A stretch of 64,000 nucleotides of DNA from Pantoea sp. Aalb (GTDB taxonomy: Bacteria; Pseudomonadota; Gammaproteobacteria; Enterobacterales; Enterobacteriaceae), in the NCBI RefSeq assembly GCF_009829985.1, contig NZ_SZZU01000001.1, forward strand, positions 62,001 through 126,000, written 5' to 3'. The translations under genes were made by a program, and so were the position numbers. Positions within the stretch are counted from its first letter, which is position 1. Every line of letters starts with the position of its first letter. Below, piece after piece: positions 10,124 through 20,027 of this stretch. Under the pieces are notes generated by a model, which saw only the letters and a list, made by a program, of their open reading frames with translations, searched no databases and was not told where the DNA came from.

Positions 10124-11284
10124 ATGTTTGAACCTATGGAACTAACTAAAGATGCTGTGATTAAAGTCATTGGTATCGGCGGTGGTGGTGGTAATGCTTC
10201 AGAGCATATGGTACGTGAACGTATTGAAGGAGTGGAATTTTTTGCTGTAAATACAGATGCACAAGCATTACGTAAAACATCAGTTAACCAAACTATTCAG
10301 ATTGGCATTAATATTACTAAAGGTCTTGGTGCTGGTGCAAATCCAGAAGTAGGTAGGACTTCAGCAGAAGAAGATCGTGAAGCATTACGTGCTGCATTAG
10401 ACGGTGCAGATATGGTATTTATTGCAGCTGGTATGGGTGGTGGTACTGGAACTGGTGCAGCTCCAGTTGTAGCAGAAGTTGCAAAAGATTTAGGCATATT
10501 AACTGTTGCTGTAGTAACAAAGCCATTTAATTTTGAAGGCAAAAAACGTATGGCTTTTGCTGAACAAGGGATAGCTGAACTTTCTAAGCATGTTGATTCA
10601 TTAATTACTATTCCTAACGATAAACTATTAAAAGTTTTAGGACGCGGTATTTCTCTTTTAGATGCTTTTAGTGCAGCGAATAATGTCCTGAAAGGTGCTG
10701 TACAAGGAATAGCTGAATTAATTACTCGTCCTGGTCTTATGAATGTCGATTTTGCAGATGTCCGCACTGTGATGTCAGAAATGGGCTATGCTATGATGGG
10801 ATCTGGAGTTGCATGTGGGGAAGATCGTGCAGAAGAAGCAGCTGAAATGGCAATATCTAGTCCACTTTTAGAAGATATTGATCTATCAGGTGCTCGTGGT
10901 GTTTTAGTTAATATTACTGCTGGATTTGATCTTCGGCTTGATGAATTTGAGACGGTAGGTAATACTATTAGGGCCTTTGCTTCAGATAATGCTACTGTAG
11001 TAATTGGTACTTCCTTAGATCCAGAGATGAATGATGAACTACGTGTGACAGTAGTAGCTACTGGCATTAGTATGGATAAACGTTCAGAGATAACTTTAGT
11101 GACTCCAAAACCAATACCTCATTCAACAATAGATCATTGTAATCAACAAAATAGTATTTTGTCTTTACCTCAAGAACAAAAATCAACTAATAAAATTATT
11201 AATGAACAATCTATATCGTCTACGTCTAATAAAGAACCAGACTACTTAGATATACCAGCTTTCTTACGTAAGCAAGCAGATTAA
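10124..11284 (+). CDS. ftsZ: Cell division tubulin homologue FtsZ
   Basis: FtsZ is the GTPase that forms the cytokinetic ring. It has 386 residues (E. coli 383). The GTP-binding domain shows GIGGGGGNASEHM near residue 17, the tubulin signature GGGTGTGAAPVVAEVAKD near 105 and the T7 synergy loop NVDFADVRTVMSE near 206. A short variable linker follows, ending with DYLDIPAFLRKQAD, the C-terminal peptide that binds FtsA, ZipA and ZapD. ZapD is also encoded in this window. The ATG has a ggggaa ribosome site 5 bases upstream. Fully intact. Confidence 0.99.
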   Translation: MFEPMELTKDAVIKVIGIGGGGGNASEHMVRERIEGVEFFAVNTDAQALRKTSVNQTIQIGINITKGLGAGANPEVGRTSAEEDREALRAALDGADMVFIAAGMGGGTGTGAAPVVAEVAKDLGILTVAVVTKPFNFEGKKRMAFAEQGIAELSKHVDSLITIPNDKLLKVLGRGISLLDAFSAANNVLKGAVQGIAELITRPGLMNVDFADVRTVMSEMGYAMMGSGVACGEDRAEEAAEMAISSPLLEDIDLSGARGVLVNITAGFDLRLDEFETVGNTIRAFASDNATVVIGTSLDPEMNDELRVTVVATGISMDKRSEITLVTPKPIPHSTIDHCNQQNSILSLPQEQKSTNKIINEQSISSTSNKEPDYLDIPAFLRKQAD

Positions 11285-11377
11285 ATTTTATGAAACTCAT
11301 TTTTTGTTTTTTGTGCTGAATTAGTTAGCGACGATTATTTATACTTTCAGCATGATGAAAGATTTGCGAGATATGCA

Positions 11378-12295
11378 ATGATTAAACAAAGGACATTAAA
11401 ACATATTGTAAGGACGGTTGGTATCGGTTTGCATACTGGCAAAAAGGTAACGTTAACTTTGCGACCTGCATCAGCTAATACTAGAGTTATCTATCGTCGC
11501 ATTGACTTAAATCCACCAGTTGATTTTTCAGTTAATGAAAAATATGTTCACAATACTATTTTAAATACTTGTTTAATAAATAATAAAGGCATACGTATTT
11601 CAACAGTTGAGCATTTAAACGCTGCTCTTGCTGGATTAGGAATAGATAATATTATTATCGAAGTCGATGCACCTGAAATACCAATTATGGATGGCAGCGC
11701 TGCTCCTTTTATTTCTTTAATGATGAATGCAGGTATTAAAGAGGTAAATAGTGCAAAAAAATTTATACGTATTAAACAGCTAGTTAGTGTAACTGATGGT
11801 GATAAATGGGCAGAAATTAAACCTTACAATGGGTTTTTACTTGATGTTACTATTGATTTTAAACATCCGGTAATTTACTCGAGCTCACAGCGATATAAAT
11901 TAAAATTTTCTGCAAAATCTTTTATTGATCAAATTAGTCGAGCACGTACATTCGGTTTTATTCATGAAATAAAATATTTACAATCTAAAAAATTGTGTTT
12001 AGGTGCTAGCTTAGATTGTGCTATTGGTCTTGACGATTTTCATGTACTTAATGCAGATGGATTACGTTTTAAAGATGAATTTGTACGGCATAAAATGCTA
12101 GATGCTATAGGAGATCTATTTATCTGTGGTTATAATTTTATTGGAGCATTTTCTGCTTTTAAATCTAGTCATTCATTAAATAATAAATTATTAAAAGAGC
12201 TAATAGCAAAACAAGAATGTTGGGAATGGGTTACATATGAAGACGAATCTGAATTACCATTAATATTTAAAATATCTAATTTAGCCATATTATAA
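11378..12295 (+). CDS. lpxC: UDP-3-O-acyl-GlcNAc deacetylase (lipid A)
   Basis: LpxC is the zinc-dependent deacetylase that commits the cell to lipid A synthesis. It has 305 residues, like E. coli. Zinc ligands are visible as the His of [13 protein letters not shown] near residue 79 and the HKMLDAIGD motif near 238, which also holds the catalytic base region. The N-terminal [17 protein letters not shown] and the central MDGSAAPFI are family signatures, and the end [16 protein letters not shown] matches. It lies 93 bases after ftsZ, as in E. coli. With lpxD, fabZ, lpxA and lpxB further along, it suggests lipid A is still made. Confidence 0.98.
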   Translation: MIKQRTLKHIVRTVGIGLHTGKKVTLTLRPASANTRVIYRRIDLNPPVDFSVNEKYVHNTILNTCLINNKGIRISTVEHLNAALAGLGIDNIIIEVDAPEIPIMDGSAAPFISLMMNAGIKEVNSAKKFIRIKQLVSVTDGDKWAEIKPYNGFLLDVTIDFKHPVIYSSSQRYKLKFSAKSFIDQISRARTFGFIHEIKYLQSKKLCLGASLDCAIGLDDFHVLNADGLRFKDEFVRHKMLDAIGDLFICGYNFIGAFSAFKSSHSLNNKLLKELIAKQECWEWVTYEDESELPLIFKISNLAIL

Positions 12296-12815
12296 TTTAA
12301 ATATAAAAACACTAGTTTTATATATATTTCAATAGTTTATTTGAATAACTACTGGATTTTATTTTGTTAATGTAAAATAAATATCATTAAATGAATATAA
12401 TTTTTTATAGTGATTAAAAAATTATATTATTTTTTATTTTTATACTAGTAAATATTTTTTCTAATTTAAATTTAGTTTTAATTATTTTATTCTTCTATAA
12501 CAAAGTGCTACTTTAATCAAAATAAAGTATATTACTGAAGTAATATGTAACGACCCGTATCGTTATATTCTTATTTTTTTAAATTAATATAATGTCGATT
12601 ATGAAATCACTATTAACCGATCATACGCTATAACTAATACTATAAAGAATTATAATATGCTAATATTCAATATGTTATAACGTGCTTTATTCTTTTTACC
12701 TAACCGTTTTCTATTTATGGTTCATATTAAGTTTTTCGTTATTCAACTCTTAATATTTGTATTTTATTTTATATTTTAATCGAAAGAACGTATAAATAAA
12801 TTGAGAATAATTATT
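12296..12815. other. 520-base lpxC-secA spacer; no secM
   Basis: E. coli has secM here, encoding a secreted arrest peptide that controls secA translation. I find no open frame and nothing resembling its FxxxxWIxxxxGIRAGP arrest motif in any forward frame. The spacer holds two hairpins (about 12508-12528 and 12546-12567) and otherwise AT-rich sequence that presumably carries the secA promoter. Its length suggests residue of the deleted gene. Confidence 0.6.
12546..12578 (+). terminator. Possible rho-independent terminator of the dcw/lpxC transcript
   Basis: An 8-base stem (tgtaacga with tcgttata, one G-T pair) around loop cccgta is followed by a T-rich tract (ttattttttt). It lies about 250 bases after the lpxC stop and about 240 before secA. 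It has more G-C pairs than most hairpins in this AT-rich DNA. Folding is by eye only. Confidence 0.4.
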
Positions 12816-15539
12816 ATGTTAATTAAGTTTTTTACTAAATATTGGGGTAATAGCAACGATCGCATATTACGCCGTATGTATAAAATTGTAGATATTATTA
12901 ATCAAATGGAAGATGATTTTAAAAAAATTTCGGATAAAGAACTGAAAAAAAAGACTAGTCAATTTCGTGAACGCTTAGTACAAGGTGAAAGTTTAGAAAA
13001 TTTGCTATTAGAAGCTTTTGCTACAGTACGTGAAGCAAGTAAGCGTGTATTTGGTATGCGTCATTTTGATGTACAATTAATAGGTGGTATGGTATTAAAT
13101 GATCGCTGTATTGCTGAAATGCGAACTGGAGAAGGTAAAACATTAACATCAACATTACCAGCTTACTTAAATGCTCTTAGTGGTCAAGGAGTACATGTTG
13201 TCACTGTAAATAATTATCTAGCACAGCGAGATGCAGAAAATAATAGACCTCTCTTTGAGTTTTTAGATTTAACAGTAGGAATTAACTTGCCTGATATATC
13301 ACAAGTAGCTAAAAGAGAAGCTTATGCTGCTGATATTACTTATGGTACAAACAACGAGTATGGATTTGACTATTTGCGTGATAACATGGCTTTTAGTCCA
13401 GAAGAACGAGTACAACGTAAACTTCATTATGCTTTAATAGATGAAGTAGATTCTATATTAATCGATGAAGCACGTACTCCACTTATCATTTCAGGACCAG
13501 CAGAAGATAGTTCAGATTTATACATTAAAATGAATAAAATTATTCCATATTTAGTACGTCAAGAAAAAGAAGATTCTGAAACTTTTAATGGTGGAGGTGA
13601 TTTCTGGATAGATGAAAAGGCTCGTCAAGCACATATGACAGAATATGGTCTTATTAAAATTGAAGAATTATTAGTAAAACAAGATATTATGAAACATGGT
13701 GAATCTTTATATTCATCATCTAATATTATGCTCATGCATCATGTTAATGCTGCTTTACGAGCTCATTCTTTGTTTATTAGAGATGTTGATTATATCGTAA
13801 AAGATGGTGAAGTCATCATCGTAGACGAGCATACTGGTCGTACTATGAAAGGACGTCGTTGGTCTGATGGCTTACATCAAGCAATAGAAGCCAAAGAAAA
13901 TGTTGAAATTCAAAATGAAAATCAAACTTTAGCTTCTATAACTTTTCAAAATTATTTTCGTCTTTATGAAAAACTTGCTGGTATGACAGGTACAGCTTAT
14001 ACCGAATCCTTCGAATTTAAATCTATTTATAAGTTAAACACTATTGTTATTCCTACTAATCGTCCAATGATCCGTAAAGATTTACCTGATTTAGTATATA
14101 TGACAGAAAAAGAAAAAATTAGTGCTATCATTGACGATGTTCGTTCTTGTAAAGCTAGAAAACAACCAGTATTAGTAGGTACAATTTCAATTGAAAAATC
14201 TGAACTTGTCTCTCAAGAATTAACCATTGCTGGAATCAAACATAATGTTTTAAATGCTAAATTTCACGCACGAGAAGCTGATATTATTGCACAAGCTGGA
14301 CAACCTGGAACAGTAACTATTGCTACAAATATGGCTGGTCGTGGTACTGATATTGTATTGGGTGGTAGTTGGCAAGCTGAAATAGCTACTTTAGTTAATC
14401 CTACTAAAGAAATAATCAAAGCAGTTAAAATTTCATGGCAAAAACGTCATGATGAAGTATTATCTGCTGGTGGTCTTCATATTATCGGTACAGAACGTCA
14501 TGAATCACGTCGTATTGATAATCAATTACGAGGTCGTTCTGGACGACAAGGTGATGTAGGTTCATCACGATTTTATCTATCAATGGAAGATGCATTAATG
14601 CGTATTTTTGCTTCAGAACGAGTATTGAACATGATGCGTAAGCTAGGAATGAAAAAAAATGAATCTATTGAACATCCATGGGTAACTAAGGCCATTGCAA
14701 ATGCACAGCGTAAAGTTGAAAATCGCAACTTTGATATTCGCAAGCAATTACTTGAATATGATGATGTAGCTAACGATCAACGTCTTGCTATTTATAGTCA
14801 ACGTAATGAACTTCTCGATGTACCTAATATATCTGAAACTATTAATAAAATACGTAAGGATGTTCTAAATAATATTATTAACAAATACATTCCACCAGAT
14901 TCATTAGAAGAAATGTGGAATATAGAAGGATTAGAACATTGTTTATATAATGATTTTGATCTAGATATTTCTATAAATGATTGTTTAAAGAAAGAAAAAG
15001 TTTTAAATGAAGAACTACTACGTAATTGGATTATAAATAGTGTGATAGAAAAGTATTCCTTTAAAGAAAAAATGGTTGGTATTGACATAATTCGTAATTT
15101 TGAAAAAAATATAATGCTTCAGACGTTGGATTCTCTTTGGAAAGAACATTTAGCTGCAATGGATTACTTACGTCAAGGTATACATTTGCGTGGTTATGCA
15201 CAAAAAGATCCGAAACAAGAATATAAGCGTGAATCTTTTGCTATGTTTTCTACAATGTTAGAATCATTGAAATATGAAGTAATTAGCATATTAAGTAAAG
15301 TTCAGGTTAGTATGCTTAAAGATATACCTAAAATAGAAAAACAACATAGTTATAAACATGCATATAGTATAGTACAACAGCCAATAAGCGATGTAGATGA
15401 TATAAATATAGAAAACAAAAAAAATCATATAAATACTATAATAACTAGAAAAAATAAAGATCGTAAAGTAGGTCGTAATCAACCTTGTCCATGTGGTTCA
15501 GGAAAAAAATATAAGCAATGCCATGGGCATTTATTATAA
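12816..15539 (+). CDS. secA: Preprotein translocase ATPase SecA
   Basis: SecA is the ATPase motor that drives preproteins through SecYEG. From the ATG at 12816 it has 907 residues (E. coli 901). I chose this ATG because the protein then starts [20 protein letters not shown] like the family; an upstream TTG would add five residues. Visible are the Walker A region [20 protein letters not shown] near residue 102, the [16 protein letters not shown]alker B region near 209, the preprotein cross-linking domain, NBD2 with [15 protein letters not shown] and [15 protein letters not shown], and the C-terminal zinc site [14 protein letters not shown] that binds SecB and lipid. Its partner secM is missing upstream. 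Confidence 0.98.
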   Translation: MLIKFFTKYWGNSNDRILRRMYKIVDIINQMEDDFKKISDKELKKKTSQFRERLVQGESLENLLLEAFATVREASKRVFGMRHFDVQLIGGMVLNDRCIAEMRTGEGKTLTSTLPAYLNALSGQGVHVVTVNNYLAQRDAENNRPLFEFLDLTVGINLPDISQVAKREAYAADITYGTNNEYGFDYLRDNMAFSPEERVQRKLHYALIDEVDSILIDEARTPLIISGPAEDSSDLYIKMNKIIPYLVRQEKEDSETFNGGGDFWIDEKARQAHMTEYGLIKIEELLVKQDIMKHGESLYSSSNIMLMHHVNAALRAHSLFIRDVDYIVKDGEVIIVDEHTGRTMKGRRWSDGLHQAIEAKENVEIQNENQTLASITFQNYFRLYEKLAGMTGTAYTESFEFKSIYKLNTIVIPTNRPMIRKDLPDLVYMTEKEKISAIIDDVRSCKARKQPVLVGTISIEKSELVSQELTIAGIKHNVLNAKFHAREADIIAQAGQPGTVTIATNMAGRGTDIVLGGSWQAEIATLVNPTKEIIKAVKISWQKRHDEVLSAGGLHIIGTERHESRRIDNQLRGRSGRQGDVGSSRFYLSMEDALMRIFASERVLNMMRKLGMKKNESIEHPWVTKAIANAQRKVENRNFDIRKQLLEYDDVANDQRLAIYSQRNELLDVPNISETINKIRKDVLNNIINKYIPPDSLEEMWNIEGLEHCLYNDFDLDISINDCLKKEKVLNEELLRNWIINSVIEKYSFKEKMVGIDIIRNFEKNIMLQTLDSLWKEHLAAMDYLRQGIHLRGYAQKDPKQEYKRESFAMFSTMLESLKYEVISILSKVQVSMLKDIPKIEKQHSYKHAYSIVQQPISDVDDINIENKKNHINTIITRKNKDRKVGRNQPCPCGSGKKYKQCHGHLL

Positions 15540-15565
15540 AAAATCTAATTTTCTTAGATGATTTT
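15540..15565. terminator. Possible terminator between convergent secA and zapD
   Basis: Directly after the secA stop an imperfect hairpin pairs aaatctaa with ttagatgattt (one bulged base) around a short T-rich loop and runs into tttt. It lies between convergent genes, where a bidirectional terminator is expected. The stem is almost all A-T, so it may be weak. Confidence 0.3.
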
Positions 15566-15724
15566 AAAGTTCTAGATCTTTGTCATTTTTTTGAGGTGTA
15601 TCATATCATTGCGTATTTAAGTTGTTCTTTTTTATCTACATAATATTTTTACTATTTTAAAAAATTAAATAAACCATTAATAGTGAAATATTAACTATTA
15701 TAATTAAAATTATGATATATAGGG

Positions 15725-16468
15725 TTAACAACAAGCCAATTCAAAATGTAAGCAAGTTGGTACTTTACCTAATTCATTATCTAACGGTAAAAAACGAATA
15801 GCATATCGGCTTTTATATCCTGATATTTGTGGGTAGATTTTGTCTTCTAAAGTTAACTGAAGACGAAGTAAATCAGCTCCTTCAGCATTATTTTGATAAA
15901 AACCATTGAGGCTAGTTTGATTATGAAACACGCCAGTTTGACGAATTAGGTCAAGAATTATACTAATAGAATTATTTAATGGGTTAAGAGATTCTAACCA
16001 ATTTTCAACTTGCATGTCACGTAAAGATTGTTGTTGATGTAACCAGATATGTAAACTAGGTAAATCAAAACTACAACATCCTCCAGGAATATTAAGTCGT
16101 TGTCGTACCAATGCAATCAAACGATCTTCTCTTAGTTTTTGCCCTAGGCGAGGAGCACTTATTAATGTATGACATTGATATTTTAATTTTTCTCTTAATT
16201 GTTGAATAATGTGCTCATCTACGCCGGGTACATCTACCCAAAATCGTAATTTTTGCTGTTGTTTTTCTAATTCTTTTAATAGTTCAGTACGCATATCACC
16301 GCGTTCAAAAAGATCTAATAGTTCACTTAAAACACGAAAAAGACATAAAGCTGATATTGTACCTGTTATAGGTAATGTTTCATATAATTGATTTATTAAG
16401 AATTCAATGCGTAACCAAGTACGCATTTTTTCATTCAAAGGGTGTTCAAATAAAACTACTTCGCTCAT
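15725..16468 (-). CDS. zapD: Cell division protein ZapD (FtsZ-bundling)
   Basis: ZapD (YacF) is a cytoplasmic protein that cross-links FtsZ filaments by binding the FtsZ C-terminal peptide. I start it at the ATG ending at 16468, giving 247 residues, exactly the E. coli length, and [20 protein letters not shown] at the N-terminus. The frame is open 20 codons further upstream, but that extension overlaps coaE. Conserved stretches include [32 protein letters not shown] and [11 protein letters not shown], and the protein ends FELACC. The start is 4 bases after the coaE stop, so the two form an operon. The small neighbour yacG is absent. Confidence 0.97.
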   Translation of the reverse strand: MSEVVLFEHPLNEKMRTWLRIEFLINQLYETLPITGTISALCLFRVLSELLDLFERGDMRTELLKELEKQQQKLRFWVDVPGVDEHIIQQLREKLKYQCHTLISAPRLGQKLREDRLIALVRQRLNIPGGCCSFDLPSLHIWLHQQQSLRDMQVENWLESLNPLNNSISIILDLIRQTGVFHNQTSLNGFYQNNAEGADLLRLQLTLEDKIYPQISGYKSRYAIRFLPLDNELGKVPTCLHFELACC

Positions 16469-16472
16469 GATA

Positions 16473-17084
16473 TTAATTTTTCCGAATACTGGAAAGCGTA
16501 ATATAGTTATTATGGAGCTCAATAACACGCATTAAAGATTTTTCTAATCTACCATTATTATCAATAATATCATCTGCATATTGTAGACGTCTTTCACGAT
16601 TAGTTTGTGTAGCAATAATTTTTTTAGCCTGGTTAAGTAAAATATTGTCACGTTTTTTAGTACGTTGTAATTGTATAGTTTCATTTATATCAATTACTAA
16701 AACTCGATCTGCTAAACACTGAATTTTATTTTCTATTAACAATGGAATTACCCAAATAATATATGGTGATGTGGCTAAATTTTTAATAAGTTGTTGTGTA
16801 CGTTTATTTATTAATGGGTGTAATAGTTGATTAATCCAATTTCTTTCTTTTGGTTTTCCAAAAATAATTTTACGTAATATAGAACGACAGAGTGTACCAT
16901 CAGCATTTAAAATAGATTTATTATAACGTTGAACAATTGCTTTTAAAGCTAGAGATCCTGGTTGAATTACTTCTCTAGCAATAACATCAGCATCAATAAT
17001 ATTAACACCTAGTGCTGCAAAAGCATTAGCAATAGTACTTTTGCCACTACCAATACCACCAGTAAGCGCAACGGTAAAAGACAT
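16473..17084 (-). CDS. coaE: Dephospho-CoA kinase
   Basis: CoaE phosphorylates the 3'-hydroxyl of dephospho-CoA in the last step of coenzyme A synthesis. It has 203 residues (E. coli 206). The P-loop is [18 protein letters not shown] at residues about 5-22, followed by [18 protein letters not shown], the CoA-site region, and [13 protein letters not shown] near the end, a conserved CoaE element. An aggag site precedes the ATG at good spacing. It is first in a two-gene operon with zapD and complements panB and panC elsewhere in the window. Confidence 0.97.
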   Translation of the reverse strand: MSFTVALTGGIGSGKSTIANAFAALGVNIIDADVIAREVIQPGSLALKAIVQRYNKSILNADGTLCRSILRKIIFGKPKERNWINQLLHPLINKRTQQLIKNLATSPYIIWVIPLLIENKIQCLADRVLVIDINETIQLQRTKKRDNILLNQAKKIIATQTNRERRLQYADDIIDNNGRLEKSLMRVIELHNNYITLSSIRKN

Positions 17085-17306
17085 GTCGCTCTCCTAATAT
17101 TTTAATAATTAACTTATACTAGTAGTAAACAATAAAATATAAATTAGTTTGTTTTTTACTTGACTAAATTTATATAATTGTAGTATATATCATAATGAAA
17201 ATTATAGTTATACCATGCTAGTATATTTACTTTATTATTTATAATACTAAAAATAGTTTTATATAAAAAACTTTACTTATCTTCTGTATCTTTATTGTAA
17301 AGTTTT

Positions 17307-18209
17307 TTATATAGAATAAAAACGCATAGAAAGGTCAAGTGCATGTATATGCTTAGTAATAGCACCGATTGAAACATAATCAATACCAGTATGTGCTACT
17401 TGTCTTAAAATTATTTCATTAATATTACCTGAAACTTCTAGTAAAGCACGATTATTAACAATTTCTACTGCTTGATATATCATATCAAGTTTAAAGTTAT
17501 CCAACATAATTATCTTAACATTCGCATCAAGTGCTTCCTGTAATTCGTATATATTTTCAACTTCAACTTCTATAGGTATATTTGGATACAATTGCATCGC
17601 TTTTTTTACTGCGTTTCGTATAGAACCACTAGCAATAATATGGTTTTCTTTAATTAAAAAAGCATCGAAAAGACCTAAACGATGATTAATTCCACCACCA
17701 CATGTTACTGCATATTTTGACGCAATACGCATTCCAGGTAATGTTTTGCGAGTATCAAGTATTTGAATTTTACTATTCTCAGATATTAGTATTACGACAT
17801 ATCGATTAACTTCTGTAGCTATACCTGATAAAATTTGAATAAAATTAAGTACAGTACGTTCTGCCGTTAACAATAAATGTGCTGGTCCTTCAAGTTCAAA
17901 TAATACTTGATTAGGTATTACCTTTTGACCGTCTTCTATATACCATCTAATATTTACTTTTTTATTACTTAACTGAATAAATATCTCTTCAACCCAACGC
18001 TTACCGCAAAAAATTCCAGCTTCACGTGTAATAATTTGTCCTTTAGCTTTTTTATTTTTTGATAAAATTAAAGCTGTAATGTCATGATCTACATTAATTT
18101 CATTTCCTAAATCTTCTCGAAGTGCACGATTAATAGATTCTGATATATCTTGTTCTATATATTTATTTAAAGTCTGAAAATTATGATGGGTATAACCGTG
18201 TAATAACAT
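17307..18209 (-). CDS. nadC: Quinolinate phosphoribosyltransferase (nicotinate-nucleotide pyrophosphorylase)
   Basis: NadC converts quinolinate and PRPP to nicotinate mononucleotide in de novo NAD synthesis. It has 300 residues (E. coli 297). Motifs are CGKRWVEEIFIQL near residue 67, the active-site stretch LDTRKTLPGMRIASKYAV near 150, GGINHRLGLFDAFLIKENHI near 172, IEVEVEN near 210, IMLDNF near 232 and VSIGAITKHIHALDLSM at the end. No strong ribosome site is visible before the ATG, so the start is likely but not proven. E. coli guaC, hof and ppdD genes, which separate it from coaE, are gone. Confidence 0.97.
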   Translation of the reverse strand: MLLHGYTHHNFQTLNKYIEQDISESINRALREDLGNEINVDHDITALILSKNKKAKGQIITREAGIFCGKRWVEEIFIQLSNKKVNIRWYIEDGQKVIPNQVLFELEGPAHLLLTAERTVLNFIQILSGIATEVNRYVVILISENSKIQILDTRKTLPGMRIASKYAVTCGGGINHRLGLFDAFLIKENHIIASGSIRNAVKKAMQLYPNIPIEVEVENIYELQEALDANVKIIMLDNFKLDMIYQAVEIVNNRALLEVSGNINEIILRQVAHTGIDYVSIGAITKHIHALDLSMRFYSI

Positions 18210-18671
18210 CTCAATAGTCCAAACATTAGGGATTAGTTTATTTATATATATAAAAATTTAATAGAGTTAAATATTCTAATTTCATTAATACTATAATATT
18301 TTCTTGATAAGATTTTTTTTTAGTAAAATTAAATTAAGTAATAGTAGTAAGAATATTTTTATTATTTAATCATTCAAATTAAGATTTAAAATTTGTTAAT
18401 ATGTAGAAATATTATTATTCAATATAATATAAATATATTTATTATATATAATTAATTTAAATTAATGTATATGTTTTAATTTTTAAATATGATCTTATCA
18501 ATATAAAGGAATTAAATAATTTAAATAATAAAATAGATAATAATGTTTTTAACATTTATCCTATTTAGTTAATAGCTTTTAAAAAATATTTAAGTTTCGA
18601 TAGAATATAATGCATATTATAAAATTGAATTGAAATTATCATTTTCATTTGGTTATGTAAATAAAATGAAA
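18210..18671. other. 462-base nadC-aroP spacer, AT-rich
   Basis: E. coli has ampD and ampE between nadC and aroP. Neither is present and I recognise no remnant. The sequence is nearly pure A and T with scattered stops in all frames. It must contain the nadC promoter and any aroP terminator, but I see no convincing hairpin. Confidence 0.5.
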
Positions 18672-20027
18672 TTAAGTTTTTTGTATTATTTTTTTAATAA
18701 AATATCCAATAGTTAAAATTATTAACCATACAGGGATCAACCATACAGATATTACCGTAGCAGTATTAATGGACATAATAATTATTAATGCTAACATAAA
18801 TAGTAAACAAAGCCAATTACCAATTGGATAGAGAATAGCCTTAAAATGTATTGTTAAATCTTGATTTTCTTTTTTCTTACGAAATTTCATATGCGTTAAA
18901 CTAATCATAGCCCAATTAATTACTAGTGTAGAAATTACTAATGATAGAAAAATCCCAAAAGCTTCTCCTGGCATAAGAAAATTTATTAAAACACATAATG
19001 CTGTTACCGAAGCAGATAAAAAAATAGTATTTACTGGAATGCCATTGCAATCTAGATTCAATAGTACTTTTGGTGCGTTACCTTGTTTTGCTAATCCAAA
19101 TAACATACGACTATTACAGTATACACAGCTATTGTATACCGAGAGAGCTGCTGTTAATATAACGACATTGAGCACATTAGCTACTTTAGCTTCTCCTAAT
19201 TGATGAAAAATTAAAACAAATGGACTAGTATCTTGAGTAATAAGCATCCAAGGCATCAAAGATAGTAATACCGTTAAAGAGCCAATATAAAAAATTAAAA
19301 TTCGCCATAACACTTGATTAGTAGCTTTTGGAATGCTTTTTTGTGGATTCTCAGCTTCTGCTGCAGTAATACCTACTAATTCTAGGCCACCGAATGAAAA
19401 CATAATTATTGCCATCATCATTATAAGCCCTGTAATGCCATTTGGAAAAAAACCACCTTTATTCCACAGATTAGTAATTGATGCTTGTGGACCACCGTTA
19501 TTACTTATAATTAACCAACTACCAAAAATAATCATACTAATAACAGCAATTATTTTAATAAGTGCAAACCAGAATTCCATTTCTCCGAATAATTTTACAT
19601 TAGTTAAATTAATTGCATTAATTAATAAAAAAAATATAGTAACGCTTATCCAAGTGGGAGTGTTTGGAAACCAAAACTGAATATATTTGCCTACTGCAGT
19701 AAGTTCAGCCATAGCGACTAATACATATAAAAACCAATAATTCCATCCGGAAATAAAACCTGCAAAATTTCCCCAGTATTTGTAAGCAAAATAACTAAAA
19801 CTCCCAGCTACTGGCTCTTCTACAACCATTTCACCTAATTGACGCATAATTAAAAATGCAATAAATCCTGCAATAGCATAACCAAGAATAATAGATGGTC
19901 CAGCAGATTTAATAACTGATGAGCTACCTAAAAATAGACCAGTACCTATCGCACCTCCTAAAGCAATTAGCTGAATATGACGGTTTTGTAAACTCCGATG
20001 TAAAGTTTTATTATTTTTTTTATCCAT
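18672..20027 (-). CDS. aroP: Aromatic amino acid permease AroP
   Basis: AroP is a 12-helix APC-superfamily inner-membrane proton symporter for phenylalanine, tyrosine and tryptophan. It has 451 residues (E. coli 457). The N-terminal NRHIQLIALGGAIGTGLFLG is the amino-acid permease signature. Runs such as AYKYWGNFAGFISGWNYWFL, AMAELTAVGKYIQFWFPN and MFSFGGLELVGITAAEAENP follow AroP closely, as does SVYNSCVYCNSRMLFGLAKQ. It occupies the same place and orientation as E. coli aroP, upstream of aceE. PheP is a close paralogue and substrate could differ, but both sequence and synteny favour AroP. No inactivating change is seen. Confidence 0.93.
   Translation of the reverse strand: MDKKNNKTLHRSLQNRHIQLIALGGAIGTGLFLGSSSVIKSAGPSIILGYAIAGFIAFLIMRQLGEMVVEEPVAGSFSYFAYKYWGNFAGFISGWNYWFLYVLVAMAELTAVGKYIQFWFPNTPTWISVTIFFLLINAINLTNVKLFGEMEFWFALIKIIAVISMIIFGSWLIISNNGGPQASITNLWNKGGFFPNGITGLIMMMAIIMFSFGGLELVGITAAEAENPQKSIPKATNQVLWRILIFYIGSLTVLLSLMPWMLITQDTSPFVLIFHQLGEAKVANVLNVVILTAALSVYNSCVYCNSRMLFGLAKQGNAPKVLLNLDCNGIPVNTIFLSASVTALCVLINFLMPGEAFGIFLSLVISTLVINWAMISLTHMKFRKKKENQDLTIHFKAILYPIGNWLCLLFMLALIIIMSINTATVISVWLIPVWLIILTIGYFIKKIIQKT

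Noticed and set aside
10071..10125. A promoter for ftsZ based on the ttgaca at 10074
   Set aside because: No acceptable -10 hexamer occurs at 16-19 bases, so I list it only as an element worth checking.
10297..11067. Minus-strand open frames opposite ftsZ (156 and 93 codons)
   Set aside because: They are antisense shadows of a highly conserved gene; composition is low-complexity Ser/Ala/Thr/Pro and matches nothing I know.
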